The notes below the pieces were generated by a model. It was not told the DNA's origin. It was given only the letters and a program-made list of their open reading frames with translations, and made no database searches. A stretch of 64,000 nucleotides of DNA from Alphaproteobacteria bacterium (lineage in GTDB: Bacteria; Pseudomonadota; Alphaproteobacteria; Micavibrionales; Micavibrionaceae). Each line of letters opens with the position of its first letter. Positions within the stretch are counted from its first letter, which is position 1. Positions 63,645-64,000 of this stretch are shown here, piece after piece. The stretch spans positions 1-64,000 of the forward strand of contig JAGRIJ010000010.1 of the NCBI GenBank assembly GCA_020443295.1, read 5' to 3'. Both the position numbers and the translations under genes were made by a program.

Positions 63645-64000
63645 ATGAAAAAAAGCATAGTTCTGTCAATTTTTTTTGCTTGTCTGTTCTTGAACTTTTT
63701 TCAACGCCTGGCGCTTTTGCAGAAAGCCCTTACGATACCAAGTATATTCAATCTCAGCCTGCTCTGAAAAGTAATGAAGTGCAGTCTAATGAATCTACGC
63801 CTAAAAATTCTGTGGTCACACCTTCTTTATTGGGTCTTAAAGGAGGGTGGAGCATTACATGTCCTAAAGGAAATCACCTTGTTGGCACGAGGTCTGTAAA
63901 CTATAAAGGCAATTCTAATTTTATATACTATTCATGCTTTATAGGTGGGGGAGCCAAGGATAATTGCATCAGACTCATCAAGCTGCTTAAGGACCTCTTC
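63645..64000 (+). pseudogene. Secreted protein with a frameshift in a T-run, cut by window end
   Basis: The ATG at 63645 opens MKKSIVLSIFF, then a run of eight T (63670-63677) is followed by a stop about 30 codons later. If one T were added, the frame would continue as a full signal peptide (FCLSVLELFSTPGAFA-ES) and then a long open frame to the window end, including LKGGWSITCPKGNHLVG and FIYYSCFIGGGAKDNC. The second frame is clearly coding-like. The gene is AT-rich. Causes may be a real mutation, phase variation or a sequencing error. The product is unknown; cysteines suggest disulfides. Confidence 0.65.

Overview
The window looks like chromosomal DNA of an alphaproteobacterium of moderate GC content. 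Pointers are a PHB-type 3-hydroxybutyrate dehydrogenase, a DUF849 enzyme, FixL-like PAS and FNR/FixK-type signals, a NodT-type outer membrane factor and a gyrB of the Gram-negative type. The exact order cannot be fixed from sequence alone. Most of the DNA is ordinary and densely coding. A few AT-rich genes (near 15.3-15.7, 22.7-23.4, 27.1-27.9 and 63.6-64.0 kb) look like recent arrivals. Layout, 0-20 kb: a cut-off response regulator, an alpha-2-macroglobulin/PbpC envelope pair, bdhA, an EF-hand/universal stress/PH-domain operon with an FNR-like site, a DUF849 enzyme, a PEBP-family protein, argS, a 5'-truncated LOG-family gene beside an AT-rich orphan downstream of gyrB, gyrB itself, and hisC-greB. 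The most interesting locus is 20.09-22.68 kb. It holds a strong promoter with a perfect 11-bp inverted repeat, five tandem structured RNAs that I read as bacterial Y RNAs, an intrinsic terminator, the Ro60/TROVE orthologue rsr, and a 75-residue HTH protein. Three of the RNAs carry a 72-nt tRNA-like module that is circularly permuted and closed at the acceptor end by a tetraloop; two carry only a hairpin. Layout, 22.7-39.8 kb: AT-rich accessory genes, a RelA/SpoT-like protein, an ABC exporter, an Old Yellow Enzyme, a putative alpha/beta hydrolase, a TetR regulator with a tripartite RND efflux operon, and ppk1-ppx. From 40.1 to 50.4 kb there is an all-plus-strand signalling island: a MHYT hybrid kinase, an Hpt protein, a response regulator, a soluble hybrid kinase, three small receivers, a FixL-like heme-PAS kinase and a minimal kinase. 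From 50.4 to 57.2 kb a low-oxygen style group follows (acetate kinase, MaoC-phosphotransacylase, FabI, Hsp20, and a divergent P2-type ATPase) around a perfect FNR/FixK box. From 57.4 to 60.9 kb lies a tightly overlapping operon (thermostable-hemolysin family, AMP-ligase-like protein, heme-oxygenase-like diiron enzyme, SDR) that may make an unknown small molecule. The window ends with small envelope proteins, a methyltransferase and an apparently frameshifted secreted protein. How the parts may work together: the FixL-like kinase, the two FNR-type sites, Usp, Hsp20, the acetate kinase branch and perhaps BdhA suggest adaptation to oxygen limitation, and the Y RNA/Ro60 locus suggests RNA quality control under stress. 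These links are inferences from context.
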